Source: Marinimicrobium agarilyticum DSM 16975 (GTDB taxonomy: Bacteria; Pseudomonadota; Gammaproteobacteria; Pseudomonadales; Cellvibrionaceae). From it: a DNA stretch of 64,000 nt. How positions within the stretch are numbered: position 1 is the first letter of the stretch; the number at the start of each line of letters is the position of its first letter. The notes beneath the pieces were generated by a model. That model worked only from the letters and a program-made list of their open reading frames with translations. It had not been told where the DNA came from and ran no database searches. Both the position numbers and the translations under genes were made by a program. The stretch covers positions 62,001-126,000 of the forward strand of contig NZ_AUHU01000004.1 in NCBI RefSeq assembly GCF_000423345.1, in the 5' to 3' direction. Shown here piece after piece: positions 41,817 to 50,209 of the stretch.

Positions 41817-43008
41817 GCGCAGCCCGGAGCAATACCTTCAGTGGGTACGCTGGCTGTTGTTGGCCGTGCTTCTGGTGCCGGTTGTCCGTCGAGGTCTGCC
41901 GTTGGACGGGCCCTGGTTGTGGCTCTGGGCGGGCGCTTTGGGAGTGCAGTTGCTGTCCTTCATGCCTTGGCCCCACCGGGAGCAACACCGCCTGACACTG
42001 CACCTGTTGCTGGATATCCTTTTGTGGAACGCGGTGGTCTGGCTGACCGGCGGAGCCTCCAACCCCTTCTCGGCGTTGCTGTTGATTCCCTTGGCGCTGG
42101 CGTTTCTGACGTTGCCGCCGATCTTGGCCGCTGGCCTGCTGGTTGTCAGTATTCTTTGCCAACTCGCGCAGCTGAACGCCATGTCCGACATGAGCGAGGG
42201 CCATGCGGGCATGAGCGGCCACTTCGAGGCCATGGTCGTGGGGTTCGTGATCGCGGCCGTGCTTCTCGCCATGACGCTCCTATATTTACGTCGTCAACTG
42301 CGCCAGCGCGAGGCCGACTTGCAGCGGTTGCGGGAAGCGCAATTGCGTGATGAGCAACTTTTGGCCGTGGGCACGGCGGCGGCCCAATTGACTCATGAAA
42401 TGGCGACACCCGTGCAGTCGGTTCGTCTGCTGCTGGAGGAGTTGGACGCGGCGCCCGCAGAGGTCGCCTCGGAGCAGGCCCGTCGGGCGCGAACCATGAT
42501 GTCCCAGCAGCTTGAGCGTATAGAGGGGCTGCTGGAGGACTGGCGGATGATCGCGGAGGATGTGCGCGAGCGACGGCTGACGCTTCTGACGCTGGAAGAG
42601 TTGCAGGCTTCGCTGCAGAAAACCCTGGCCATTACCCGCCCCGGGGACCGGATTCACTGGTCGCAGCCGCAGCCGCTTGAGGGGCTTCAGTTGCGGGCGG
42701 ACCGAACGCTCATGCCCGCCGTGTTGAGCTTGTTGCACAACGCCCTGGATGCGGGAGGCGAGGTGCGGGTCTGCAGTCGTGTCGAGTCGGGGCACTGGCT
42801 GCTGGAGATCGACAACGACGGTCCCCTCAGCCCCGAATTGCAAGCCCGGCTTGGCGCGGAGTTCGTGCCCAGTGAGTCGGGCTTTGGGGTTGGGGCTCGG
42901 GTCAGTCACGCCACCCTGGAGCGGTTTGGAGGTCGGGTGCTCTGGTCCGCCGACAACGCCGGAACGCGTACCCGCCTGACGTTACCGATCGCGGAGGGTG
43001 GCTCGTGA
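41803..43008 (+). CDS. regB: RegB/PrrB-type redox sensor histidine kinase
   Basis: A 401-residue membrane kinase. Its six N-terminal helices (residues ~12-165) include the quinone-associated signature GGASNPF (83-89). Then come the phosphoacceptor box QLTHEMATPVQSV (His198), the N box HNALDAGG, a D-box DNDGP and G2 GFGVG. In RegB/PrrB the kinase responds to membrane quinone redox state. There is no cysteine between the H box and N box, so the redox-active Cys of Rhodobacter RegB is missing. The stop overlaps the regulator start by 4 bp. Confidence 0.88.
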   Translation: MRPTERSPEQYLQWVRWLLLAVLLVPVVRRGLPLDGPWLWLWAGALGVQLLSFMPWPHREQHRLTLHLLLDILLWNAVVWLTGGASNPFSALLLIPLALAFLTLPPILAAGLLVVSILCQLAQLNAMSDMSEGHAGMSGHFEAMVVGFVIAAVLLAMTLLYLRRQLRQREADLQRLREAQLRDEQLLAVGTAAAQLTHEMATPVQSVRLLLEELDAAPAEVASEQARRARTMMSQQLERIEGLLEDWRMIAEDVRERRLTLLTLEELQASLQKTLAITRPGDRIHWSQPQPLEGLQLRADRTLMPAVLSLLHNALDAGGEVRVCSRVESGHWLLEIDNDGPLSPELQARLGAEFVPSESGFGVGARVSHATLERFGGRVLWSADNAGTRTRLTLPIAEGGS

Positions 43009-43529
43009 GCACTTTGGTGATGATTGATGATGACGAGGTGTTTCGGGAGTTGATGAGCCGACGCCTGGAGCGTGAGGGGTTTCGGGTCCTCGCCTTCGCC
43101 TCGGTGGAGGCTGCCGACGCCTTCGAGGGTGAGCCGGTGAACGTGGTACTGCTGGATCTGATGCTGGGTGCCGAATCCAGCCTGGGCGCCATTGAGCACT
43201 TGAACCGACGGTTCCAGCCAGCCCAACTGGTGGTGCTGACCGGTTACGCGAGCATTGCTACGACCGTGGAAGCCATGAAGCGGGGTGCGACCAACTATCT
43301 GGCCAAGCCGGTGGCCCTCAGCCAACTCCTGTCGGTTCTCAAGGACGAGGCGCGAACGGCCTCTCCCTCAAGCGAGTCGGCTCGCCGAGTTACTCCGGCG
43401 GAACTCGAGTGGGAGCACATCCAGCGGGTGTTGCTTGAGCATGACGGCAACATTTCTCTCACTGCGCGGGCTTTGGGAATGCATCGGCGTACTCTGCAGC
43501 GTAAGCTCAAAAAACACTCGCCATTTTAG
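43005..43529 (+). CDS. regA: RegA/PrrA-type response regulator
   Basis: A 174-residue response regulator. The receiver has the acidic cluster DDDE at residues 8-11, phosphoacceptor Asp51 in VVLLDLMLG, and the RegA signature LTGYASIATTVEAMKRGATNYLAKP. A short linker leads to a Fis-type helix-turn-helix (NISLTARALGMHRRTLQRKL). RegA globally controls respiration, carbon and nitrogen functions; cydAB in this window would be a natural target by analogy, but no site was identified. Confidence 0.93.
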   Translation: MSTLVMIDDDEVFRELMSRRLEREGFRVLAFASVEAADAFEGEPVNVVLLDLMLGAESSLGAIEHLNRRFQPAQLVVLTGYASIATTVEAMKRGATNYLAKPVALSQLLSVLKDEARTASPSSESARRVTPAELEWEHIQRVLLEHDGNISLTARALGMHRRTLQRKLKKHSPF

Positions 43530-43624
43530 TGTTCAGATGAAGGGCGGACAGAGCGTGTTGGCTGCCAGTGTGGGCGAATTCAGGTATGATGCGCGTTTTT
43601 GCGCAAGCCCGAGGTCGATCGACT

Positions 43625-45208
43625 ATGTCATCTGGCACCTTTGCCGACAAGATCCAGCGCAGACGGACGTTTGCCATTATCTCGCACCCGGATGCGGGTA
43701 AAACCACCATTACCGAAAAGCTGTTGTTGTTTGGCAGTGCCATTCAGTTGGCCGGTTCGGTCAAGGGCAAGCGTGGGCCTCATGCCAAATCCGACTGGAT
43801 GACCATGGAGCAGGAACGCGGCATCTCCGTGACCTCCTCCGTGATGCAGTTCCCCTACAAGGAACGGGTGGTCAACCTGCTGGACACCCCGGGGCACGAG
43901 GACTTCTCCGAAGATACCTACCGGACGCTGACGGCTGTGGACTCGGTCCTGATGGTGCTGGACGGCGCCAAGGGCGTGGAGGACCGCACCATCAAGCTGA
44001 TGGACGTTTGCCGGCTGCGTGACACTCCGATTTTCTCTTTCATCAACAAGCTGGACCGCGAAGCCCGGGACCCGGTGGATCTGCTGGATGAAATTGAGTC
44101 CGTACTCAACATTACCGCCGCGCCGATCAATTGGCCTCTGGGCATGGGAATGGATTTCCGGGGGGTGTACAACCTCTATACCGACACGATTCACGTGTAT
44201 CGAAAAGGGCAAGGTCATACCATTCCGGAAGACGTCCAGATCCAGGGGCTGGAGAGTGCTGAGGCAAAGGAGCTACTGGGTGATGATTACGACGATATCC
44301 TGGAGCAAATCGAGTTCGTGCGTGGCGCGACGCCGCCGTTCGAGGCGGAAGAGTACCTGGCTGGACGGATGACGCCGGTCTTTTTCGGCACGGCCCTGGG
44401 CAATTTCGGGGTGCGGGAAATGCTGGACGACTTCGTCGACTGGTCTCCGAAACCCCAGCCACGGGAAGCCAATGACCGTGTCGTTAAGCCCGACGAGGAA
44501 AAGCTTTCCGGCTTTGTGTTTAAGATCCAGGCCAATATGGACCCCAAACACCGGGACCGCATCGCCTTTATGCGCATCTGCTCCGGGACATATCACCAGG
44601 GCATGAAAATGCGGCATGTTCGCCTGGGCAAGGACGTCAAAATCGCCGATGCGGTCACCTTCATGGCGGGCGACCGCAGTGCGGTGGACGAGGCCCTGGC
44701 GGGTGATATCATCGGGCTTCACAATCACGGCACCATTCAGATTGGCGACACTTTCACCGAAGGGGAACCGCTGAAATTTACCGGTATTCCGCACTTCGCC
44801 CCGGAATTGTTCCGTCGCATCCGCCTGAAAGACCCGTTGAAAACCAAGCAATTGCAAAAAGGGCTGCAGCAGCTATCCGAAGAGGGGTCGACCCAGGTGT
44901 TCTTTCCGCTCGACAGCAATGACATTGTTGTTGGCGCGGTGGGGGTGTTGCAGTTTGAGGTGGTGGCCTATCGACTGAAAGACGAATACAAGGTCGAGGC
45001 CATCTACGAGCCGGTCAATGTCGCTACGGCGCGCTGGGCGGAATGCGACGATCCGAAAAAGCTGGACGAGTTCCGGCGCAAGTGTTCTACCAACCTGGCG
45101 TTGGACGGCGGTGGCTACTTGACCTATCTCGCCCCCACACGGGTCAACCTGTCATTGACGGAGGAGCGCTATCCGGACGTTGAGCTGAGAGCGACGCGCG
45201 AACACTGA
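43625..45208 (+). CDS. prfC: Peptide chain release factor 3
   Basis: A 527-residue translational GTPase that recycles RF1/RF2. G1 is [12 protein letters not shown], switch I lies around [19 protein letters not shown]3 is [14 protein letters not shown] and G4 is [12 protein letters not shown]. Domains II and III follow, ending [15 protein letters not shown]. Length matches the family (~527-529). The ATG at 43625 begins [18 protein letters not shown]; the upstream extension is not part of the family. A strong hairpin terminator follows. Confidence 0.97.
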   Translation: MSSGTFADKIQRRRTFAIISHPDAGKTTITEKLLLFGSAIQLAGSVKGKRGPHAKSDWMTMEQERGISVTSSVMQFPYKERVVNLLDTPGHEDFSEDTYRTLTAVDSVLMVLDGAKGVEDRTIKLMDVCRLRDTPIFSFINKLDREARDPVDLLDEIESVLNITAAPINWPLGMGMDFRGVYNLYTDTIHVYRKGQGHTIPEDVQIQGLESAEAKELLGDDYDDILEQIEFVRGATPPFEAEEYLAGRMTPVFFGTALGNFGVREMLDDFVDWSPKPQPREANDRVVKPDEEKLSGFVFKIQANMDPKHRDRIAFMRICSGTYHQGMKMRHVRLGKDVKIADAVTFMAGDRSAVDEALAGDIIGLHNHGTIQIGDTFTEGEPLKFTGIPHFAPELFRRIRLKDPLKTKQLQKGLQQLSEEGSTQVFFPLDSNDIVVGAVGVLQFEVVAYRLKDEYKVEAIYEPVNVATARWAECDDPKKLDEFRRKCSTNLALDGGGYLTYLAPTRVNLSLTEERYPDVELRATREH

Positions 45209-45231
45209 GGCTGGGGCGTTCCGGTTGATGC

Positions 45232-45262
45232 AAAAAAAACGGCGCCAGAGGGCGCCGTTTTT
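45232..45262. terminator. Bidirectional terminator between prfC and the TonB-like gene
   Basis: CGGCGCC (45240-45246) and GGCGCCG (45251-45257) form a 7-bp stem with an AGAG loop, flanked by eight A on the left and five T on the right. It can serve both convergent genes. Confidence 0.85.
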
Positions 45263-45282
45263 CATGGTATGTGTCCCTGGTC

Positions 45283-46491
45283 TCAGTCCGGAAGCACAAA
45301 AGTAAATGGGACTGAGAACTCGTAGATCTCCCCGCGAATCGCATCGGGCACCTTCGGGAAGGGCGCCGCTTCTCTGATGGCTCGCTCTGCCTCACGGTTA
45401 AGCAGCGCGTGTGAGGACTCTTCCAGCATTTCCATACCGGCAATCTCACCGTTGCGGTCAATCACCACCGCAACGCGAATTTCACCTTCCTGCCCCCGTT
45501 GTAGAGCCCGCCGCGGGTAGGCGGTGTTCTTCAAAATGGTCCGCATCAAGTCCGAGAAGTACAGCTGTTGTGCCCGCAGGGATTCGGCGGTCAGCAGCGG
45601 ACCGCTGTCCTCCTCTTCTTCCTCAGGTTCTGGCTCGGGTGTGACTGCCGCCGTGCGCTGAGGTTCGGGCTCAGGCTCCGGTTCAGGTTGTGGCTCAGGA
45701 GTGGGTTCAGGCTCGGGAGCGGGTTCCGGTTCGGGTTCGTCCAGAGAGGCCCGAGGCATGTCGGCGAGGGAAACTCGGGGGGCGGTCGCCGTTGCGACGG
45801 CCGCGGCCGCGGAGGGACGCGGTTGAGAGCCTGCCCCGGCTTCGGCGACTTCTTCTGCCTCTTCCTCGTCTTCTTCCGGTTGAGTCCACTGTTCAATAGT
45901 GGCAATCCGGGCCTCTGAGGGCTCGATCGAATTGAAGCGTGAGCGCAGGTCCGGGGAAATGTCTGAGGGCGAGAGCAGGCTGTTGCGGAAAGTGGAGGAC
46001 AGGGGAACGTTCCCGATCCACGCTTTGACCAGCAAGTCGAAAAAAGCTTCGTCTTCGATGACGCCGAGTTCCACCCCATTGAGCCCAATGGTCACACCGG
46101 TGCCGGGTTCCTGGGTGATCCTCACAATGTCATTCTGCCGTAGGCGACCGCGGAACAGGTTGGAGAACTTCACCATATTGTCCGCTTGCGCCGTCAGAAC
46201 GCTGCCGCTGTTGTTGATCGAAACGCCCTCAATCCACATGCGGCTGAAGCGGCGAGCCGCAATGCCGTCGCTGGAGGTAATGCGCATTTCCATCCGCTTG
46301 CCGCCGTCGCTGCTCAGCACGCCGCTGGCGCTGTCCTGAGAGGACTCCAGAAACAGGGCACCGATAAACTGTTCGTTACCCAGCTCCTGATGCGAGGCAA
46401 GACCGTTAAGTGTCGAGGTGGCATGAGCGCTGGCGGCCAGAAGCAGCGAGACGACAGCGACCCAAACAGAAGATAACGAGGCTTTCAACAT
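45283..46491 (-). CDS. Secreted chalcone isomerase-like/TonB C-terminal fusion protein
   Basis: A 402-residue periplasmic protein with a cleavable-looking signal peptide (VAVVSLLLAASAHAT), not the N-terminal membrane anchor of TonB. Residues ~35-190 match the bacterial chalcone isomerase-like domain: GALFLESS, RMEMRITSSDGIAARRFSRMW, VTIGLNGVELGVI and VKAWIGNVPLSSTFRNSLL. A long Glu/Pro-rich linker (~210-295) follows. The last ~90 residues are a TonB C-terminal fold with YPRRALQRGQEGEIRVAVVIDRNGEI and ALLNREAERAIREAAPFP. It could link an outer-membrane receptor to a periplasmic ligand, but without a membrane anchor classic TonB energy transfer is unlikely. Confidence 0.8.
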   Translation of the reverse strand: MLKASLSSVWVAVVSLLLAASAHATSTLNGLASHQELGNEQFIGALFLESSQDSASGVLSSDGGKRMEMRITSSDGIAARRFSRMWIEGVSINNSGSVLTAQADNMVKFSNLFRGRLRQNDIVRITQEPGTGVTIGLNGVELGVIEDEAFFDLLVKAWIGNVPLSSTFRNSLLSPSDISPDLRSRFNSIEPSEARIATIEQWTQPEEDEEEAEEVAEAGAGSQPRPSAAAAVATATAPRVSLADMPRASLDEPEPEPAPEPEPTPEPQPEPEPEPEPQRTAAVTPEPEPEEEEEDSGPLLTAESLRAQQLYFSDLMRTILKNTAYPRRALQRGQEGEIRVAVVIDRNGEIAGMEMLEESSHALLNREAERAIREAAPFPKVPDAIRGEIYEFSVPFTFVLPD

Positions 46492-46804
46492 AAGCTAATC
46501 CCACAAGGCATTTTATTATGTGCGTCCCGTGATGCCGCACTTCGTCGGGCGATTGTTGGCCCATCATACAACAAAAGGCTCGCTCGTTGGGCGGGCTGAG
46601 GCTCTGAGTTGGTTCGTCGGGTAAATCGGTTCCAACCTCATTTATGCCACATCCTGAGATAACTCTCAACAGGCCATTTCGACGGTTGTCAGAGGTTTGT
46701 CGACGAGGCTATGATGCCGACTCGTGTCAACGTCGGCGACTGCCGCACGCAATGATGATAATAAATGGCGACTGAACGCTGTCGGGGCTACCATTACCGT
46801 CACT
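46492..46804. other. Intergenic region with a promoter for the cNMP-binding gene
   Basis: Holds a candidate sigma-70 promoter: TTGTCA (46686-46691), 18-bp spacer, TATGAT (46710-46715). No gene or other structure is visible in the rest. Confidence 0.55.
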
Positions 46805-47449
46805 ATGGAAATAAAACCGCTGCATAAATTTCCTCGGGAGGCTGTTGAGCGCTGGCTGCTCACCGTTCCGTTTTATAAAACCGTCAAACAGCAGGATGAC
46901 TGGCAGTTCGAAATACTGCTCGAGCAGGCGCATATTGCTTACTTCGAACCGGGAGAGCGTGTCCTGCAGCGGGGAGAAAAAGACCAATGGTTGTATTTTC
47001 TGCTGAAAGGTCAGCTCGACGTCTACCCTGACGAGCTCGGCGAGGGGGCACCCATCAACCAGATCACCCCGGGAGAAGTGTTCGGGGATCTGGCGATGCT
47101 GATTGGCCATGAGCGCACCGCGACACTGCGCGCCGCCCCCCATTGCCGGCAGGTGGTCGTGTTGGCTTCCGATTTTTCCCGGTTTTCCGATCTGGAGTCC
47201 TCCCGACCGATCAGCCTGGCCACAAAACTCGCCTATTATCGCAATACGGTGCACAGCCTGCGCTGGAAGCTGGAGGTGTATCGGTCACAGAACCCCCAGC
47301 ACAGCTTCGCCAACCGCCACCGGCAGGTGAAGCTCTATACGGGGCCCAAAGACACTAGAGAAGAATTGGCGGCGCTCCATGCTCAGGCTCAGGCGCTGGC
47401 CCGGCTGTTGCTGGAGTGGAATGGCGAGTTTGGTGCGTCGGGGCGCTAG
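46805..47449 (+). CDS. Cyclic nucleotide-binding-domain protein without DNA-binding domain
   Basis: A 214-residue protein with one cNMP-binding domain (residues ~20-140): EPGERVLQRGEKDQWLYFLLKGQLDVY is the beta-roll, and GEVFGDLAMLIGHERTATLRA is the phosphate-binding cassette. It retains Glu-Asp-Leu-Ala and an Arg at the expected place, so ligand binding is plausible. The C-terminal ~70 residues are helical with no helix-turn-helix, unlike Crp/Fnr. A GTG at 46724 is in frame, but the promoter predicted at 46686-46715 would make it almost leaderless, so the ATG at 46805 is preferred. Effector role unknown; it precedes the PilZ gene. Confidence 0.72.
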   Translation: MEIKPLHKFPREAVERWLLTVPFYKTVKQQDDWQFEILLEQAHIAYFEPGERVLQRGEKDQWLYFLLKGQLDVYPDELGEGAPINQITPGEVFGDLAMLIGHERTATLRAAPHCRQVVVLASDFSRFSDLESSRPISLATKLAYYRNTVHSLRWKLEVYRSQNPQHSFANRHRQVKLYTGPKDTREELAALHAQAQALARLLLEWNGEFGASGR

Positions 47450-47590
47450 CACTTGTTGCAAGGCTGGCCGCGGACCAGGGCACCAAATTTGCTATGATAA
47501 GCGGAATCCCAACAAGGGGTCCGGCGAGCGCCACCAAGCCAAGTCTCTCGCTGGACCGTTACCATCGCCGTCACGCGTCCCTGGCCTATT

Positions 47591-48268
47591 ATGAATTTTG
47601 AAGATTTGAAGCTTCGCCCCGGTTATCCACTGCAACTGCAGGTGCAGACCGATTCGGGTATGTCTGACCGATACCCTTCCCGTTTCATCGGAGCGGTGCC
47701 TGGCCGTGCGTTGATGATCACCGTTCCCCGTATCAATGGCCGCTTTCTGCGTTTGCGGCCGGGCCAGCAGGTTGTGGCCCGGATGATGGTATCCAGTGGG
47801 GTGGGGGTGTTTACCTGCACGGTCGAAACTCAGGCGACGGATCCCTATCCGCTGCTGCACCTGGACTACCCGGAGGAGGTGGGGTTTAAAGGGATTCGGC
47901 AATCGGCCAGGGTAGAGGTGGATCTTCCCGTGATCGCGCTCAACCAGAGCAGCCTTGAAACCAACGAATTACCCGCCCGCATTGTGGATATCAGCCTGTC
48001 CGGCGCCCGACTCGAGCTGGACCGGTTGCTGGGTGAAATCGGTGATAAAGTGACGCTCACGGGGCAGGTGGACGTGGCGGGCTTGCATCGCGACCTGCGA
48101 CTGGAAGCGGTTATACGTTCGCGTGTGGAACGCAGCACCCAGGAGCTGAAACAGAAGATGCCCGTCGTTTACGGCATGGAGTTTGCCGACACTGATGACA
48201 CTCAACGTCTGACTTTGGCCGCTTATGTCTATGCCCAGCTCGCCCAAGAACAGCTTCCTTCCCTTTAG
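47591..48268 (+). CDS. PilZ-domain c-di-GMP-binding protein (YcgR-like architecture)
   Basis: A 225-residue protein with an N-terminal YcgR-N-like part (residues ~5-95) and a C-terminal PilZ domain. Both c-di-GMP-binding motifs are intact: RQSAR (103-107, RxxxR) and DISLSG (133-138, (D/N)xSxxG). YcgR proteins slow flagellar motors when c-di-GMP is high; other PilZ proteins act on pili or secretion. No flagellar genes lie nearby, so the target is open. Its end overlaps the next gene's start by 44 bp. Confidence 0.85.
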   Translation: MNFEDLKLRPGYPLQLQVQTDSGMSDRYPSRFIGAVPGRALMITVPRINGRFLRLRPGQQVVARMMVSSGVGVFTCTVETQATDPYPLLHLDYPEEVGFKGIRQSARVEVDLPVIALNQSSLETNELPARIVDISLSGARLELDRLLGEIGDKVTLTGQVDVAGLHRDLRLEAVIRSRVERSTQELKQKMPVVYGMEFADTDDTQRLTLAAYVYAQLAQEQLPSL

Positions 48269-49010
48269 TGCTGCTGGCCTGGTTTGGGTCACGCTGCTGT
48301 TCAGCCCCCCTCTGGGGGCCGTGGACATGGAGCAGCTCTGGGTGCCCAAATCCTACCTGCGCCACCTTCCCCGACTTTACGATGCGGCACAGCGAGTCGA
48401 GCAGTCCCCGAGCTGCGTAGAGCTCGTGGAAGGGACCACACACCTGGGGCGGACCACCATGGAGCACCCGGTGTTCACCTTCAAGTGCCGCAATGAGGAG
48501 GGAAGGACATTCAGCCTGATGGTCGATGGCCCAAGCCTGAAAAAAGTCGACGATACTCGCCCCGGTGGTCTGGTCTCTTTTGAGCAATTGCGCAAGGAGT
48601 ATGAGCAGGCTCAGGAGCGCGAGAGAGAGCGAGAGCGTAAAGAGCGCGAGCTCGCCCAGTTGCAACAGCAGCGTCAGGAGGCTGAGCGGGAAAGAGAACA
48701 ATGGCTAAAGTGGTGGGAAGAGGAGCACCGCCGCAGAGAAGCTCTGTGGCAGCAGTGCGTTGAAAAGCTGAAGGCCCGAGTGGGGGGCATGCAGGCGTTG
48801 GAGTGGTTGACCGAAACCATGCCGGAGCCGGAATTGGCTCAGGAGCCTGCACTGGAGACTCACCCGGCATTGACCTTTACCATCGACTTCAACGCCGAAA
48901 GCTACTTTGGCGAGGCCCTTCGCTACCGAGTATTGTGTCAACGCGATGGAGAGGAGGTCGTGTTGGATATTGGGCCGAGAAGGGATCAGGGCAGCGACCC
49001 AGACCGTTGA
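48225..49010 (+). CDS. Secreted coiled-coil protein of unknown function
   Basis: A 261-residue protein with an N-terminal hydrophobic signal (AAGLVWVTLLFSPPLGAV). It then has a small conserved-looking domain around SPSCVELVEGTTHLGRTTMEHPVFTFKCR with a Cys pair, a highly charged coiled coil (QARERERERE-like, residues ~125-180), and a strand-rich C-terminal part (TFTIDFNAESYFGEALRYRVLC). No family is recognised. It overlaps the PilZ gene by 44 bp and ends at a strong terminator, so the two are one operon. Confidence 0.65.
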   Translation: MSMPSSPKNSFLPFSAAGLVWVTLLFSPPLGAVDMEQLWVPKSYLRHLPRLYDAAQRVEQSPSCVELVEGTTHLGRTTMEHPVFTFKCRNEEGRTFSLMVDGPSLKKVDDTRPGGLVSFEQLRKEYEQAQERERERERKERELAQLQQQRQEAEREREQWLKWWEEEHRRREALWQQCVEKLKARVGGMQALEWLTETMPEPELAQEPALETHPALTFTIDFNAESYFGEALRYRVLCQRDGEEVVLDIGPRRDQGSDPDR

Positions 49011-49050
49011 CCCACAAAAAAGGCCCCGAGGAAGGGGCCTTTTTTGTGGG
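49011..49050. terminator. Strong bidirectional hairpin terminator
   Basis: A perfect 17-bp inverted repeat (49011-49027 with 49034-49050) with a GAGGAA loop carries A6 on one side and T6 on the other inside its arms. It separates the coiled-coil gene and the convergent histone-like gene. Confidence 0.88.
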
Positions 49051-49076
49051 TCGGGCTCTAGACTGCTGAGTCCGGT

Positions 49077-49913
49077 TTAGGCACTGACTGGCGCCTTCTT
49101 CGGCGGACGTCCGCGTCGGGTACCGGTTTTCTTGGCAGCGGCTTTTTTACTGGCACGCTTCTTGGTGGTGGCCTTTTTGGCGGTACCTTTTTTAGCCGTG
49201 CTTTTCTTGGCCGCTGTCTTCTTGGCGGTCGTCTTGCGGGCTGTGGTTTTCTTGGTGGCCGCTTTTTTGGTGGTTGCCTTTTTGCGGGCGGGAGCTTTCT
49301 TTTTGGTTGCGGCTTTGGCTTTGGCAGCGGCTTTTTTGGCCTTCGCCTTTGCTTTGGCGGCAGCCTTCTTGGCGGCGGCTTTCTGGCGAATGGCCGCTTT
49401 CTTGGCTGCTGCGCGAGCGCGAGCGGCTTCTTTTTTGGCCTTGGCTTTGGCTTTCGCGGCGGCTTTCTTGGCGGCGGCCTTGGCCTTGGCGGCTTCTCTG
49501 CGAGCAGCGGCCTGCTGGACCTTGGCCATGGCGGCTTCAGCTTTCGCTACGGCCTTGTCATGCTCTGAGGCCAACTTGTTGGCTGCCTTGATTTCGGCCA
49601 GCTTTTGCTTGGCGGTCGCCAACTCAGCTTTTGCAACATCCTGAGCCGCCTTGGCGGTTTCCAGGGTCGCCTTGGCGCTTTCAGCTTGGCGAGCAGCCGC
49701 TGCGGTTTTCTTTTTCCGGGCCGCTGCGAGTTTGGTGCGAGCGGATTTGGCTTGGGTTGAGGCTTTGGTGGCTTCCTTGTTCAGGGCAGTCACGATTTTT
49801 TGGGCTTCGAGTTCTTGTTGCGCGCGCGCTTTTGCCAGTTGAGCTTTAACTTGTGCCAGCTCTTTTTCCAATTGCGCGACCGAATCAACGGCGTTGGTTT
49901 TGCGTGCAGCCAT
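49077..49913 (-). CDS. Histone H1-like lysine/alanine-rich protein (AlgP type)
   Basis: A 278-residue protein. The first ~140 residues form a long, heptad-like helix (VAQLEKELAQVKAQLAKARAQQE). The rest is a repetitive Lys/Ala/Thr tail (KKAAAKAKAKAK, TAKKSTAKK) that ends TGTRRGRPPKKAP, an AT-hook. This matches the AlgP/AlgR3 group of Pseudomonas, bacterial proteins with a eukaryotic H1-like tail that bind DNA. The repetitive coding sequence is prone to length changes between strains. The product probably condenses DNA; regulation of specific genes is not shown. Confidence 0.85.
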   Translation of the reverse strand: MAARKTNAVDSVAQLEKELAQVKAQLAKARAQQELEAQKIVTALNKEATKASTQAKSARTKLAAARKKKTAAAARQAESAKATLETAKAAQDVAKAELATAKQKLAEIKAANKLASEHDKAVAKAEAAMAKVQQAAARREAAKAKAAAKKAAAKAKAKAKKEAARARAAAKKAAIRQKAAAKKAAAKAKAKAKKAAAKAKAATKKKAPARKKATTKKAATKKTTARKTTAKKTAAKKSTAKKGTAKKATTKKRASKKAAAKKTGTRRGRPPKKAPVSA

Positions 49914-50166
49914 GGTTTGCTTCCTTTATTTTTTTGGAAGAAAAAAAGGGTTTAAGGGAGTAGCGAATAACAAACAGGTCCTAAGTTAAAACTTTGTGAT
50001 AAAAATTCAAGTTTTTTATTGCAAAATGCCCCAAAAAAACCGCTTTTCGCACAAAAAGAGCGTTTTTGGACAAAGGTTTTTCCCGTTGTAAGTAGAAATT
50101 CAAATCGGCGGGGTGAATTGAGCTCGATGGGTTCTGATTTTGGGGCGTGGCGGAAAAAGGTGTTTT

Positions 50167-50182
50167 CTGTATATAATCACAG
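50167..50182 (+). promoter_or_regulatory. LexA (SOS) box over the dinB promoter
   Basis: CTGTATATAATCACAG fits CTG-N10-CAG with the AT-rich centre of the gammaproteobacterial LexA box. It overlaps a perfect -10 TATAAT (50172-50177). It lies 28 bp before the dinB start. Confidence 0.85.
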
Positions 50183-50209
50183 TTGTTTGGCGATTCAAAG
50201 GTACGCTTC

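Noticed and set aside
46724-46804. GTG start for the cNMP-binding protein
   Set aside because: The predicted promoter at 46686-46715 puts transcription almost at this codon; the ATG at 46805 aligns with the family start.
49132-49644. Hydrophobic plus-strand frame opposite the histone-like gene
   Set aside because: It is the mirror of Lys/Ala repeats (giving Phe/Leu/Ala runs), not a membrane protein.
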